Under the pieces are notes generated by a model. The model had not been told where the DNA came from and did not search any database. It saw only the letters and a list, made by a program, of their open reading frames with translations. Both the position numbers and the translations under genes were made by a program. A stretch of 64,000 bases of DNA, from positions 1-64,000 of the forward strand of contig JACNMN010000004.1 in NCBI GenBank assembly GCA_020622165.1. Direction: 5' to 3'. Below are positions 1-8,725 of this stretch, piece after piece (position 1 is the stretch's first letter; each line of letters opens with the position of its first letter). Source of the stretch: Boseongicola sp. H5. Lineage in GTDB: Bacteria; Pseudomonadota; Alphaproteobacteria; Rhodobacterales; Rhodobacteraceae.

Positions 1-235
1 ACAGCCCCGCCAGTGTCCAGCGCCGGAACTGGCGATACACGCTCGACCATTTGCCGAACTCTTCCGGAAGATCGCGCCAAGGGGCGCCCGTGCGGGCGAT
101 CCAGAAAATCCCATCAAGAACAAGGCGGTGGTTTGCGGGTTTGCGCCCGTTCGGGGCGCGGACGGCTCGGATGAAGCGCTCAAAGAACGCCCATTCCTCG
201 TCCGACATCAAATTTCGTGCCAAGTTGGTCTCCAT
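1..235 (-). CDS. IS5-family transposase, N-terminal part (partial)
   Basis: Reading leftward from an ATG at 235, the frame stays open for 78 codons to the window edge. It encodes the typical IS5/IS427 orfA start: a DEEWAFFERF stretch, then PNGRKPANHRLVLDGIFWIA, then TGAPWRDLPEEFGKWSSVY, and an arginine-rich FRRW region. This is the N-terminal helical region of the transposase that precedes the DDE catalytic core. Members of this group often split the transposase over two overlapping frames joined by programmed frameshifting. That cannot be tested here because the remainder is outside the window. Confidence 0.8.
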   Translation of the reverse strand, partial: METNLARNLMSDEEWAFFERFIRAVRAPNGRKPANHRLVLDGIFWIARTGAPWRDLPEEFGKWSSVYRQFRRWTLAGL

Positions 236-295
236 CGCAGATACCAGCTTGAATCACGATCAACGGGCGGTGTGAATCCCTTTTGTCAACACAGC
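1..295 (-). mobile_element. Right-hand part of an IS5-family insertion sequence (IS427-group-like), cut by the window edge
   Basis: The left end of the window holds a transposase N-terminus reading leftward. Beyond its start the sequence ends in TTTTGTCAACACAGC, followed directly by CTAG. On the minus strand the element would begin GCTGTGTTGACAAAA, a plausible IS terminal repeat. The junction falls exactly at the grpE stop codon, whose TAG comes from the CTAG at 296-299. The outer end of the element and the target duplication lie outside the window, so intactness cannot be judged. The group assignment rests on resemblance of the transposase N-terminus and is from memory. Confidence 0.7.
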
Positions 296-865
296 CTAGG
301 ACGCGGGCATGGAGGACACGCCGACCTGCGCCGGTCTCAGCAACCGGTCATGCAACATGAAACCTTCGGCCATCACCTCGATGATCTCGCCCGCCTTCGT
401 GCCCGGCACCGGTGCCTCGAACATCGCCTGATGCTGTTGCGGGTCGAACTTGTCTCCGGCTTGCGGGGCGATGGGCGTCATCCCGTGTTTGGTGAAAACG
501 TTGAGAAGCTCCCGAAGGGTCAACTCGACGCCGTCGATCACACCACCGGCCACGGCTTTCTGATCATCGTTCACGATATCCAGCGCACGGCGGAGATTGT
601 CGTAGACCGGCAGAAGATCCCGCGCCAGACGCGAGCCTCCGTACTGCTCGGCCTCGCGACGGTCCCGTTCGCCGCGTTTGCGCATGTTTTCCGAATCGGC
701 CAACACCCGCAAAAGCCGGTCTTTCAGCTCATCGCGTTCCGCTTTCAACGCGTCCACTTCGGAAACCTGAGGCTCCGCGATGCCTTCGGCGTCCATCATC
801 TCGTCGAGGCTTGCCTCTATCTCTTCCACATCATCCAGGAACGGATCTTCCTTGGGATCTGCCAT
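296..865 (-). CDS. grpE: GrpE, nucleotide exchange factor of DnaK
   Basis: This 189-residue protein is the cytoplasmic cochaperone that releases ADP from DnaK. Residues about 35-75 form a charged coiled coil (ALKAERDELKDRLLRVLADS), followed by the conserved RLARDLLPVYDNLRRAL segment and the C-terminal beta domain (KFDPQQHQAMFE, then GFMLHDRLLRPAQVGVS). The length is normal for alphaproteobacteria. It lies 11 bases downstream of hrcA on the same strand, the usual heat-shock pair. The stop codon TAG is directly abutted by an IS element, which separates grpE from whatever followed it. Confidence 0.97.
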   Translation of the reverse strand: MADPKEDPFLDDVEEIEASLDEMMDAEGIAEPQVSEVDALKAERDELKDRLLRVLADSENMRKRGERDRREAEQYGGSRLARDLLPVYDNLRRALDIVNDDQKAVAGGVIDGVELTLRELLNVFTKHGMTPIAPQAGDKFDPQQHQAMFEAPVPGTKAGEIIEVMAEGFMLHDRLLRPAQVGVSSMPAS

Positions 866-876
866 ATCTTACCCTT

Positions 877-1941
877 TTAACCCCGGTCGGAGATCAGCTT
901 TCCGACCAGCTGTGCCGTATAATCAACGATCGGAACGATCCGACCATAATTCAGACGAGTCGGCCCGATGACACCCACCGCACCGACGATCTTTCGGTCA
1001 GCGTTCATATAAGGAGAGACCACCAGAGAGGAACCCGAAAGTGAAAATAACTTGTTCTCCGACCCGATAAATATGCGCACACCCTCGCCACCTTCGGTCA
1101 GCTCCAGGAATTCGGCGATATCGCGCTTGCGTTCCAGGTCGTCAAACAGGGTACGGATGCGATCCAGATCGTCGTTTTCGGGCGCGTTGTCCAGAAGATG
1201 CGAGCGGCCACGAACGATCAGACGCTCGGTTCGGTCGCCCTCGTTCTCCCATATGGCAAGCCCGCTCTCGATCAGGCCCCGTGCAAGACTGTCGATCTCC
1301 TGACGGCGGGCCTTTATCTCGGTCTCCATGACGCTGCGAAGGGTCCGGAGGGTCTTGCCGGCGGCAAGCGCGTTCAGAAAATTGGCCGCCTCCCGCATGG
1401 AGCTTGGTGTCTGGCCCGGCGGTGGCTGGAACAGCCGGTTTTCCACATGCCCATCGCCGAACACCAGAACCACAAGTGCCTGATCCGGCGAAAGGGATAC
1501 GAACTCGATATGTTTGATCGGCGCTTCGTGCTTTGGCGCCAGAACAAGGCTGGCCCCATGGGTCACGCCGGACAGGGCTGATCCGATGCGGTCGAGCATC
1601 GAGGTCACGTCCTCGGAATTGCCGCCAAGCGTGGCGTCGATCTTGCCGCGGTCCTCGTCTGTCAGGTCGCCGACCTCCAGAAGCCCGTCAACGAACATCC
1701 GCAGGCCCAACTGCGTCGGAACGCGACCAGCCGAGATATGGGGGCTGCCGAGCAGACCGAGATATTCCAGATCCTGCATCACGTTCCGCACGGTCGCCGC
1801 GGAAACCTGTTCCGACAGGCTGCGCGTAAGCGTGCGCGACCCCACCGGCGCGCCGGATTCCAGATATCCCTCCACCACGCGGCGAAACACCTCGCGGGAG
1901 CGATCGTTCATCTCGTTCAGGATATTCGACTGGTCTGCCAT
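877..1941 (-). CDS. hrcA: HrcA, heat-inducible transcription repressor
   Basis: HrcA represses class I heat-shock genes by binding CIRCE operators, and its activity is titrated by GroEL. The N-terminal winged-helix DNA-binding region is visible (NDRSREVFRRVVEGYLESG, then SAATVRNVMQDLEYLGLL), followed by the GAF-like and dimerisation region, ending in VGVIGPTRLNYGRIVPIVDY. The frame is open far upstream to about 2127, but family length (about 350 residues) and homologous N-termini favour the ATG at 1941 (354 aa). An ATG four codons earlier at 1953 is also possible. No CIRCE repeat was seen nearby. It is divergent from rph and co-directional with grpE. Confidence 0.95.
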   Translation of the reverse strand: MADQSNILNEMNDRSREVFRRVVEGYLESGAPVGSRTLTRSLSEQVSAATVRNVMQDLEYLGLLGSPHISAGRVPTQLGLRMFVDGLLEVGDLTDEDRGKIDATLGGNSEDVTSMLDRIGSALSGVTHGASLVLAPKHEAPIKHIEFVSLSPDQALVVLVFGDGHVENRLFQPPPGQTPSSMREAANFLNALAAGKTLRTLRSVMETEIKARRQEIDSLARGLIESGLAIWENEGDRTERLIVRGRSHLLDNAPENDDLDRIRTLFDDLERKRDIAEFLELTEGGEGVRIFIGSENKLFSLSGSSLVVSPYMNADRKIVGAVGVIGPTRLNYGRIVPIVDYTAQLVGKLISDRG

Positions 1942-2060
1942 TTTCAGCTTCATCCTCGGAGCCGGGCCATTAAGCGGCGCGGCGTGGAAGAGGTCAATCG
2001 GGGTTGCGCCCGCGCGCCATGGCGGACTATCCAGACCAAACACATTCCACGGAGTCAGAT

Positions 2061-2774
2061 ATGCGCCCTTCCGGCCGAAACCTAGACGAGCTGCGCCCGA
2101 TTTCCATCGAAACCGGTGTGACGGCACATGCCGAGGGCTCCTGCCTGATCAAATGCGGGAACACCCATGTTCTCTGCACCGCCTCCCTCGAAGAGCGTGT
2201 ACCGCCGTTTCTGAAGAACACCGGGCTCGGCTGGGTCACCGCCGAGTACGGTATGCTCCCCCGGGCGACACATACCCGGATGCGCCGCGAAGCGACCGCC
2301 GGCAAGCAATCGGGCCGCACGCAGGAAATCCAGCGGCTGATCGGGCGGTCCCTCCGCGCGGGGATCGACCGCGTTGCTCTGGGCGAACGCCAGATCACCG
2401 TCGATTGCGATGTGATCCAGGCCGACGGCGGCACCCGCTGCGCCTCCATCACCGGCGGATGGGTGGCCTTGCGGCTTGCCGTGAACAAGCTGATGGCTGC
2501 CGGTGACGTTCTCTCGGACCCGATCACCGATCATGTGGCGGCCATCTCCTGCGGGGTCTATGCAGGCCAACCCGTTCTGGATCTGGACTATCCCGAAGAC
2601 AGCGAAGCAGGCACCGACGCCAATTTCGTCATGACCGGCAGCGCGCAGATGATAGAGGTGCAGGCCAGTGCGGAGGGCGCGACCTTCTCGCGCGACCAGT
2701 TTGCGGAACTCCTGTCACTGGCGGAAAAGGGTGTGTCCGAACTGGTCGCCGCACAAGCGAAGGCAATTGCCTGA
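2061..2774 (+). CDS. rph: Ribonuclease PH
   Basis: This 237-residue phosphorolytic 3'-5' exoribonuclease trims tRNA 3' ends. The start [19 protein letters not shown] is the family signature. Further matches are the phosphate-binding [15 protein letters not shown] region and the [16 protein letters not shown] motif. The frame extends upstream to 2004, but the family N-terminus and a GGAG (2051-2054) before the ATG at 2061 fix the start. The stop TGA ends one base before the ATG of rdgB, so the two are likely co-transcribed with hemW behind them. Confidence 0.97.
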   Translation: MRPSGRNLDELRPISIETGVTAHAEGSCLIKCGNTHVLCTASLEERVPPFLKNTGLGWVTAEYGMLPRATHTRMRREATAGKQSGRTQEIQRLIGRSLRAGIDRVALGERQITVDCDVIQADGGTRCASITGGWVALRLAVNKLMAAGDVLSDPITDHVAAISCGVYAGQPVLDLDYPEDSEAGTDANFVMTGSAQMIEVQASAEGATFSRDQFAELLSLAEKGVSELVAAQAKAIA

Positions 2775-2775
2775 G

Positions 2776-3387
2776 ATGCGCCGATTTTCTGGCGATACCC
2801 TGCTTGTGGCGACCCACAATCAGGGCAAGCTGGAGGAAATCGCGCATCTTCTGGAGCCCTACGGTATCAGGGTCACTTCCGCCAAGGACCACGGTCTTCC
2901 CGAGCCGGAAGAAACGGGAACCAGCTTTGTCGAAAACGCCCGCCTGAAAGCACATGCCGCGGCGCAGGCCACCGGTCTGCCGGCTCTGGCCGATGACAGC
3001 GGTATCGAGATCGATGCGCTGGACGGCGCACCGGGCGTTTACACCGCCGATTGGGCCGAAACCGATCATGGGCGGAATTTCGTCATGGCGATGACCCGGG
3101 CCCATGATGCGCTGGAGGCGAAAAACGCCGCGTTTCCCAGAACGGCGCGGTTCTGCTGCACCCTTGTACTCGCCTGGCCCGACGGCCATGACGAGGTGTT
3201 TCCCGGTGTGATGGAAGGTCAGTTTGTCTGGCCGATGCGTGGAAGCCAGGGCCATGGCTATGACCCGGTTTTTCAACCCGACGGGTATGACATCACCTTT
3301 GGCGAAATGGATCGGTGGGAAAAGAACAAGATCAGCCACCGCGCCGATGCCTTCCGCAAACTGGTCGCGATCTTTGGCGATGGCTGA
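2776..3387 (+). CDS. rdgB: XTP/dITP pyrophosphatase (RdgB/HAM1 family)
   Basis: This 203-residue house-cleaning enzyme hydrolyses deaminated purine nucleoside triphosphates (dITP, XTP) to monophosphates. The N-terminal LVATHNQGKLEEI substrate-binding loop, the LADDSGIEIDALDGAPGVY catalytic motif and the C-terminal GYDPVFQPDGYDITFGEM block are all present. The ATG at 2776 follows the rph stop with one base between them. The 3' end overlaps the start of hemW by 8 bases, so rph-rdgB-hemW reads as one operon. Confidence 0.96.
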   Translation: MRRFSGDTLLVATHNQGKLEEIAHLLEPYGIRVTSAKDHGLPEPEETGTSFVENARLKAHAAAQATGLPALADDSGIEIDALDGAPGVYTADWAETDHGRNFVMAMTRAHDALEAKNAAFPRTARFCCTLVLAWPDGHDEVFPGVMEGQFVWPMRGSQGHGYDPVFQPDGYDITFGEMDRWEKNKISHRADAFRKLVAIFGDG

Positions 3388-4537
3388 CTGGCACAACGCG
3401 GGGTTCGGCCTGTATCTGCACTGGCCATTCTGTCAGGCCAAATGCCCCTATTGCGATTTCAACTCCCACGTATCCGCCGAGATCGACCAGGGCCGCTGGC
3501 AACGGGCCTTTCTGGCGGAACTTGAACGCGCGGGCCGTGAAACCGGGGGCCGGACGCTGAACAGCGTCTTTTTCGGCGGCGGAACGCCGTCCCTCATGGC
3601 GCCGGACCTCGTCCGCTCGATCATAGACCAGATCCGCAAGACATGGCCGGTCGCCAACGATCTGGAAATCACGCTGGAGGCCAACCCGACATCTGTGGAG
3701 GCCGGGAAGTTCCGGAGTTTCCGGGAGGCGGGCGTCACCCGGATCTCCATGGGCATTCAGGCAATGAACGATGACGACCTGAAGCGCCTGGGGAGGTTGC
3801 ACACGGTCGAGGAGGCGGTGAACGCCTTCGACATTGCCAGAAACGCCTTCGACAGGGTCAGTTTCGATCTGATCTATGCACGCCAGCATCAGACCCTTGA
3901 GGCGTGGAAGACGGAGCTGAGCGAGGCCCTCTCGCTCGCGCTGGATCACCTGTCCCTCTACCAGCTGACCATTGAGGATGGCACCGCCTTCGGGGACCGC
4001 TACCGCCTGGGCCGGCTGCCCGGGTTGCCGGGCGATGACCTTGGCGCGGATATGTATGAGCTGACGCAGGAGCTGTGCGAACGGGCGGGGTTTCCCGCCT
4101 ATGAGATCTCCAACCACGCGGCAGACATGGCTCAATCCCGGCACAATCTGATCTATTGGCGCGGTGGTGATTACCTTGGCATCGGTCCGGGCGCCCATGG
4201 GCGGCTTTCCCTCGGATCGAGGAGATTTGCAACGGAAACACATCGCATGCCGCAGGCGTGGCTCGAACAGGTCGAACAGACGGGAAGCGGAGAAACGGCA
4301 CGGACCGAGCTTTCGCAAGCGGATCAGGCACATGAATATCTCATGATGAGCCTGCGCCTCGCCGAAGGCAGCAACCTCGTCCGCTATGAGGCCCTGAATG
4401 GCGCCGGGATCGACCCTGATAGGCTGGATAGACTGGCGGAAGATGGCTTCATAGAGATCAGGGGCACACAACTTGCTGCCACCAAGCGGGGCCGGCCCGT
4501 CCTCAACGCGATCTTGCGCGAACTGCTTGTCAGCTAG
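3380..4537 (+). CDS. hemW: HemW, radical-SAM haem chaperone (HemN-like)
   Basis: This 385-residue radical SAM protein has the Fe-S binding CxxxCxxC motif at C18, C22 and C25 (PFCQAKCPYCDFN), then FFGGGTPSL and the SMGIQAMNDDDLKRLGR region. Such short HemN-like proteins are now regarded as haem chaperones (HemW), not coproporphyrinogen dehydrogenases, and older annotations call them HemN. The ATG at 3380 overlaps the rdgB end. Its stop TAG shares a CTAG with the stop codon of convergent parB. Confidence 0.93.
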   Translation: MADWHNAGFGLYLHWPFCQAKCPYCDFNSHVSAEIDQGRWQRAFLAELERAGRETGGRTLNSVFFGGGTPSLMAPDLVRSIIDQIRKTWPVANDLEITLEANPTSVEAGKFRSFREAGVTRISMGIQAMNDDDLKRLGRLHTVEEAVNAFDIARNAFDRVSFDLIYARQHQTLEAWKTELSEALSLALDHLSLYQLTIEDGTAFGDRYRLGRLPGLPGDDLGADMYELTQELCERAGFPAYEISNHAADMAQSRHNLIYWRGGDYLGIGPGAHGRLSLGSRRFATETHRMPQAWLEQVEQTGSGETARTELSQADQAHEYLMMSLRLAEGSNLVRYEALNGAGIDPDRLDRLAEDGFIEIRGTQLAATKRGRPVLNAILRELLVS

Positions 4538-5430
4538 CCACGATTGAGTATGCGAACGATATCGTCGAGTTGCGCTAAGTCTTTGTATTTAATGGAAATA
4601 GTGCCGGATCCCTGCGCGATATCGTGATCAATGCCAACCTTCATGCCGATCGCAGCCGACAAATCGCCTTCCAATGCCTTGGTGTCCGCGTCTTTCTCCG
4701 AAGGTTTCCGAGCTGTCTGCTTTCCCCGGCCCGGAGCAGCCTTGGCAAGTTTCTCCACATCGCGAACCGACATGGCTCTGGAAATGACCCTTTGCGCCAG
4801 CCCGATCGGATCGTCCGCGGTGATCAGGGCCCGCGCATGACTAGCCGACAACCGCCCGTCGCGAACAAACTCCTGCACCTCCTCCGGCAGATTCAGGAGC
4901 CTCAGGAGGTTTGCCACATGGCTGCGGCTTTTTCCCATAGCCTCCGCCAGCTTTTCCTGCGTGTGGCCGAACCGGTCCATCAGTTGCCGATAGCCGGTTG
5001 CCTCTTCCAGCGGATTGAGATCAGACCGTTGAATATTCTCGATTATCGCGACTTCAAGCACTTCCGTATCATTGAAGTCCCGCACAATGGCCGGAACTTC
5101 ATGAAGCTGGGCAAGCTGCGCCGCGCGCCAGCGCCGTTCCCCGGCGACGATCTGATACGTCCCCGGCTCGACCGGATCGGGGCGAAGGATAAGCGGCTGA
5201 ATCACGCCCTTTTCCCTGATTGACGCGGCAAGCTCGTTCAGGGCCTCTTCCGTGAAGCTCCGACGCGGCTGATCGGGATTGGGATGGATCATTTCCACCG
5301 GAATCCTGTGATCTGCGCGCCGCGCGACGGGATCAGAAGGGTCAGCGGGTGCTTCGGGCGCAGGCTCGATATCCGCCATCAGGGCCGAAAGACCCCGCCC
5401 AAGACCGCGTTTTTCCCGTTTCGATGCCAT
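4534..5430 (-). CDS. parB: ParB, chromosome partitioning DNA-binding protein
   Basis: This 298-residue CTPase clamp loads at parS sites and spreads, marking the origin region for segregation. The visible parts are the N-terminal GLGRGLSALM ParA-interacting region, the ParB/Srx domain with the arginine patch GERRWRAA (about 97-104), the central HTH (HTQEKLAEAMGKSRSHVANLL) and the C-terminal dimerisation domain. The frame opens at 5445, but ATG 5430 has a GAGGAG ribosome site and gives MASKREKRGLGRG, the usual start. It follows parA with a short gap. Two perfect parS sites lie 1.4 and 3.3 kb upstream of the gene. Confidence 0.97.
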   Translation of the reverse strand: MASKREKRGLGRGLSALMADIEPAPEAPADPSDPVARRADHRIPVEMIHPNPDQPRRSFTEEALNELAASIREKGVIQPLILRPDPVEPGTYQIVAGERRWRAAQLAQLHEVPAIVRDFNDTEVLEVAIIENIQRSDLNPLEEATGYRQLMDRFGHTQEKLAEAMGKSRSHVANLLRLLNLPEEVQEFVRDGRLSASHARALITADDPIGLAQRVISRAMSVRDVEKLAKAAPGRGKQTARKPSEKDADTKALEGDLSAAIGMKVGIDHDIAQGSGTISIKYKDLAQLDDIVRILNRG

Positions 5431-5441
5431 AGCGCCTCTCC

Positions 5442-6233
5442 TCAAGCCGTCGCGAGATGCCGATCCAGCATCTCTCTCGCCAGGTTCATGTATGCCCGGC
5501 TCCCGCTCGAAGCCGGATCGTATTCCAGAACCGGAATTGAATACGAAGGCGCCTCGCTCAGCCGGACATTTCGCGGAATTCGCGTCTCATAGACCAGATC
5601 GCCGAGGGTCTCACGTGCATCCTCTTCCACCTGGCGAGACAGGTTGTTGCGCTGATCGTACATCGTCAGCACGACCCCCTCGATCCGCAAGGCGGGGTTG
5701 GCGGTCTGGCGCACCTCCCGGATCGTCAGCATCAGCTGCGACAGCCCTTCGAGCGCAAAGAACTCCGATTGCAGCGGGACCAGCACAGCATCTGCCGCCA
5801 CCATCGCATTTATCGTAAGGAGATTCAAAGACGGCGGGCAATCGATCAGCACGATGTCGAAATCCTTCGTCGCCCTGTTGGCCAAGCTATCCTTCAGCAT
5901 GAACACGCGGTTTTCATTGGCGACCATCTCGATATCGGCCGAGCTGAGATCGGTTGTGGCCGGTGCGATCCAGAGATTTTCGACACTCGTCCTGCTGATG
6001 ATCTCCGCCAGCGGCGTATCTTCCAATATGAGATCATAGGTCGTCAGGTCACGGTTCCGGGCGTCGATACCCAGACCGGTAGATGCATTCCCCTGCGGAT
6101 CGAGATCAAGAATGAGCGTCCGCTGCCCTTCCAACGCAAGCGCTGCCCCCAGATTTATGGCTGTCGTCGTCTTTCCGACGCCACCCTTCTGATTGGCGAT
6201 GGCGACAATCCGGGCCCTGGTTGCATCAGACAC
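5442..6233 (-). CDS. parA: ParA, chromosome partitioning ATPase
   Basis: This 263-residue Walker-type ATPase moves the ParB-parS complex. The deviant Walker A KGGVGKTTT is at residues 16-24, and Walker A-prime and B lie in LILDLDPQGNASTGL and DIVLIDCPPSLNLLT. It is the chromosomal (short) ParA type without the N-terminal HTH seen in plasmid ParA. The 5' end overlaps rsmG by 8 bases and parB follows, so it is part of the mnmE-mnmG-rsmG-parA-parB leftward operon. Confidence 0.97.
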   Translation of the reverse strand: MSDATRARIVAIANQKGGVGKTTTAINLGAALALEGQRTLILDLDPQGNASTGLGIDARNRDLTTYDLILEDTPLAEIISRTSVENLWIAPATTDLSSADIEMVANENRVFMLKDSLANRATKDFDIVLIDCPPSLNLLTINAMVAADAVLVPLQSEFFALEGLSQLMLTIREVRQTANPALRIEGVVLTMYDQRNNLSRQVEEDARETLGDLVYETRIPRNVRLSEAPSYSIPVLEYDPASSGSRAYMNLAREMLDRHLATA

Positions 6234-6852
6234 GTGCCAGCTCCTCTATCTTGTAGATTACAGCGCCTGCAGCCGTCTGACTTTCGACCTCTGTGACCTT
6301 CATGTGCCATTCCCCGCGCGCAACGTCCAGTTCCGTCGCGTGATTTGCGCCCTTTTGAAACAGGCAGATGCCATCGGCCGCAAGATGAGGCGCCGCAAGC
6401 TCGCAAAGGCGGCCGAGCGGCGCGAGGGCCCGGGCGGAAATGACCGCAGCATTCTGCGCAGGTGCATCTTCGATCCGCCGCGTCAGAACGGAGATCCTGA
6501 CACCGGTCTGACGCGCGACATCCCTCAGAAAACTGCCCTTCCTGAGATCGCTCTCGATGAACGTGAACCTGAGCTCCGGCGCTTTCTCGGCCGCGAGGAT
6601 TGCGCAAACCAGCCCCGGAAACCCGCCGCCGCTGCCAAGGTCGAGCCAAAGTCGGGCATCTTGCTGCCGAAGAGGAAAAATCTGCGCACTGTCGAGGAAA
6701 TGCCTTTGCCAAAGCGCGTTGAGCGACCCGGGCGCGACAAGATTGATCGCTTTTTGCCATTTCACGAGCGCTTCGGCAAAAGTCACGAGCCGATCCCATG
6801 TTTCACGTGAAACATCCGCCGCGACCCGGGCCTGAGCTTCGGCCTCGGTCAT
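6226..6852 (-). CDS. rsmG: RsmG, 16S rRNA 7-methylguanosine methyltransferase (GidB)
   Basis: This 208-residue protein methylates N7 of G527 in 16S rRNA using S-adenosylmethionine. The [16 protein letters not shown] motif I and the preceding [10 protein letters not shown] are the family hallmarks. Its ATG overlaps the mnmG stop as ATGA. The N-terminal DVSRETW codons contain a perfect 16-bp parS site (6799-6814), so coding sequence and centromere coincide there. Confidence 0.97.
   Translation of the reverse strand: MTEAEAQARVAADVSRETWDRLVTFAEALVKWQKAINLVAPGSLNALWQRHFLDSAQIFPLRQQDARLWLDLGSGGGFPGLVCAILAAEKAPELRFTFIESDLRKGSFLRDVARQTGVRISVLTRRIEDAPAQNAAVISARALAPLGRLCELAAPHLAADGICLFQKGANHATELDVARGEWHMKVTEVESQTAAGAVIYKIEELARV
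6799..6814. other. parS: parS site inside rsmG
   Basis: The sequence TGTTTCACGTGAAACA is a perfect palindrome identical to the bacterial parS consensus bound by ParB. It lies in the reading frame of rsmG (encoding V-S-R-E-T) about 0.6 kb upstream of parA. A second identical copy lies at 8707. Confidence 0.93.
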
Positions 6853-8723
6853 GCGCGTTTACGTTCGGCCTGGCGAAGTTTCGTAAGCAGAAGCGTCAGT
6901 GCCGCCGGCGTCATTCCGTCGATACGGCCCGCCTGCCCAAGGTTGCGGGGGCGCACCATAGACAGCTTGCCCTTCACCTCATTCGAAAGTCCCTCGATCA
7001 TGTCGAAAGCAAATCCTTCCGGAATTTCATAGGCTTCGTCCCGCTTCAGCGCAGCTACATCGCGGGCCTGCCGTTCGATATAGTTCACGTACTGCGCCTC
7101 TCGGGCGATCTGATCGCGCGTCTCCTTGTCGATCTCTTTCAACTCGGGCCAGATCGCATCCAGATCGGAAAGCGCGATATCCGGGAAGGCCAGCAAGTCA
7201 ATCGCACTGCGGCGCGTTCCGTCCTGATTGATCCGCAAACCGTGGGCCCGCCCCTCGGACGGCGAAACGGATCTTTCCCTCATGATGTCATATGCATGTG
7301 ACAGGCGCTCTATCTTCGCGCCGAATGTCCGGCGACGCTCTTCGAAGATGATGCCAAGCCTGTCGGCAAGCGGTGTCAGGCGCTGATCTGCATTGTCCGC
7401 CCGCAATGTCAGCCGGAACTCCGCGCGGGAGGTGAACATCCGGTAGGGTTCCGTCACGCCCCGGGTCACCAGATCGTCGATCATCACGCCGATATAGGCC
7501 TGATCCCGCCCAAGCACGATCTTGTCGCGGCCCAGCGCAGCATGTGCCGCGTTCAGACCTGCAATCAGCCCCTGCGCCGCAGCTTCTTCGTAACCGGTTG
7601 TCCCGTTGATCTGCCCGGCAAGAAACAACCGACCAATGTCTTTCAGCTCAAGAGTTGGTGACAACGCGCGCGGATCGACATAATCGTACTCGATCGCATA
7701 TCCGGGCTGCGCGATTTCCGCCCGCTCAAGGCCGCGAATGGAGGTGACATAGCTTTCCTGAACGTCCGCCGGGAGAGATGTGGAAATCCCGTTCGGGTAT
7801 ACCAGATCGCTTTCAAGCCCCTCCGGCTCCAGGAAAATCTGGTGGGAGTCCTTGTCCGCGAAGCGAACGATCTTGTCTTCGATCGAAGGGCAATAGCGCG
7901 GGCCTACGCTATCGATATGCCCCCCATACATGGCGGATCGCCCCAGATTTTCACGGATGATGTCGTGCGTCTTCGTATTTGTATGCGTGATGCCACAGCT
8001 GATTTGCTTCGCGAAGGGCTTCGTCGACAAAAAAGAAAACATCACCGGCTCGCGATCTGCCGGTTGCAGCTCGAGAATATCCCAGTTGATACTGTCCCGC
8101 CGGAGTCGCGGTGGTGTGCCTGTCTTCAGCCGCCCGAGCGGAAGACCAAACGCATCGATCTGTTCAGCCATGCGAACCGAGGGCTTCTCCCCCATCCGCC
8201 CACCTGGTCGACGCTGATCGCCGATATGGATGACGCCACGGAGGAACGTCCCCGTCGTCAGAACAACCGCCGCCGCGCGCAGCTCTGCGCCATCGGCCAG
8301 CCGGATACCCGATACGGCCCCTGCGGACATCAGAAACTCGGCCGCCTCACCTTCGATAATTTCCAGATTCGGTGTGGAGAACAACGCGTCCTGCATCGCA
8401 TTGCGGTACAGCGCGCGATCCGATTGGGTACGGGGGCCCTGAACAGCCGGCCCTTTGCTGCGGTTCAGAAGCCGGAACTGAATACCGGAACGGTCCGCGA
8501 CCTGCCCCATCACACCGCCCAGCGCATCGATTTCCCGAACGAGATGGCCCTTGCCAAGCCCGCCGATGGCCGGATTGCAGGACATCACCCCGATAGCTGA
8601 CCGCGACAGGGTTACCAGACCGGTGCGCGCACCGGCCCGGGCTGCGGCCGACGCAGCCTCGCAACCGGCATGCCCACCGCCAACAACCAGAACATCGTAA
8701 TCACCGTGTTTCACGTGAAACAC
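6849..8723 (-). CDS. mnmG: MnmG, tRNA uridine-5-carboxymethylaminomethyl modification enzyme (GidA)
   Basis: This FAD-dependent enzyme works with MnmE to modify wobble uridine 34 of certain tRNAs. A Rossmann GGGHAG motif is at residues 15-20 ([13 protein letters not shown]). The signatures [20 protein letters not shown] and [11 protein letters not shown] follow. The frame opens at a TTG at 8741, which would overlap mnmE. The GTG at 8723, just after the mnmE stop, gives 624 residues starting V-F-H-V-K-H-G and is preferred. That start region is itself a parS site. The 3' end overlaps rsmG as ATGA. Confidence 0.95.
   Translation of the reverse strand: MFHVKHGDYDVLVVGGGHAGCEAASAAARAGARTGLVTLSRSAIGVMSCNPAIGGLGKGHLVREIDALGGVMGQVADRSGIQFRLLNRSKGPAVQGPRTQSDRALYRNAMQDALFSTPNLEIIEGEAAEFLMSAGAVSGIRLADGAELRAAAVVLTTGTFLRGVIHIGDQRRPGGRMGEKPSVRMAEQIDAFGLPLGRLKTGTPPRLRRDSINWDILELQPADREPVMFSFLSTKPFAKQISCGITHTNTKTHDIIRENLGRSAMYGGHIDSVGPRYCPSIEDKIVRFADKDSHQIFLEPEGLESDLVYPNGISTSLPADVQESYVTSIRGLERAEIAQPGYAIEYDYVDPRALSPTLELKDIGRLFLAGQINGTTGYEEAAAQGLIAGLNAAHAALGRDKIVLGRDQAYIGVMIDDLVTRGVTEPYRMFTSRAEFRLTLRADNADQRLTPLADRLGIIFEERRRTFGAKIERLSHAYDIMRERSVSPSEGRAHGLRINQDGTRRSAIDLLAFPDIALSDLDAIWPELKEIDKETRDQIAREAQYVNYIERQARDVAALKRDEAYEIPEGFAFDMIEGLSNEVKGKLSMVRPRNLGQAGRIDGMTPAALTLLLTKLRQAERKRA
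8707..8722. other. parS: parS site at the mnmG start codon
   Basis: This is a second perfect TGTTTCACGTGAAACA. It encodes F-H-V-K-H directly after, and overlaps, the GTG start of mnmG. ParB nucleating here would cover the mnmE-mnmG junction. It lies about 3.2 kb from the proposed oriC. Confidence 0.93.
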
Positions 8724-8725
8724 TC

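Noticed and set aside
1942-2060. Possible CIRCE operator near hrcA
   Set aside because: No TTAGCACTC/GAGTGCTAA inverted repeat was found in the hrcA-rph gap.
6798-7301. Plus-strand frame beginning MFHVKH opposite rsmG/mnmG
   Set aside because: The apparent start is the palindromic parS site read on the other strand. The rest is antisense to mnmG and rsmG.
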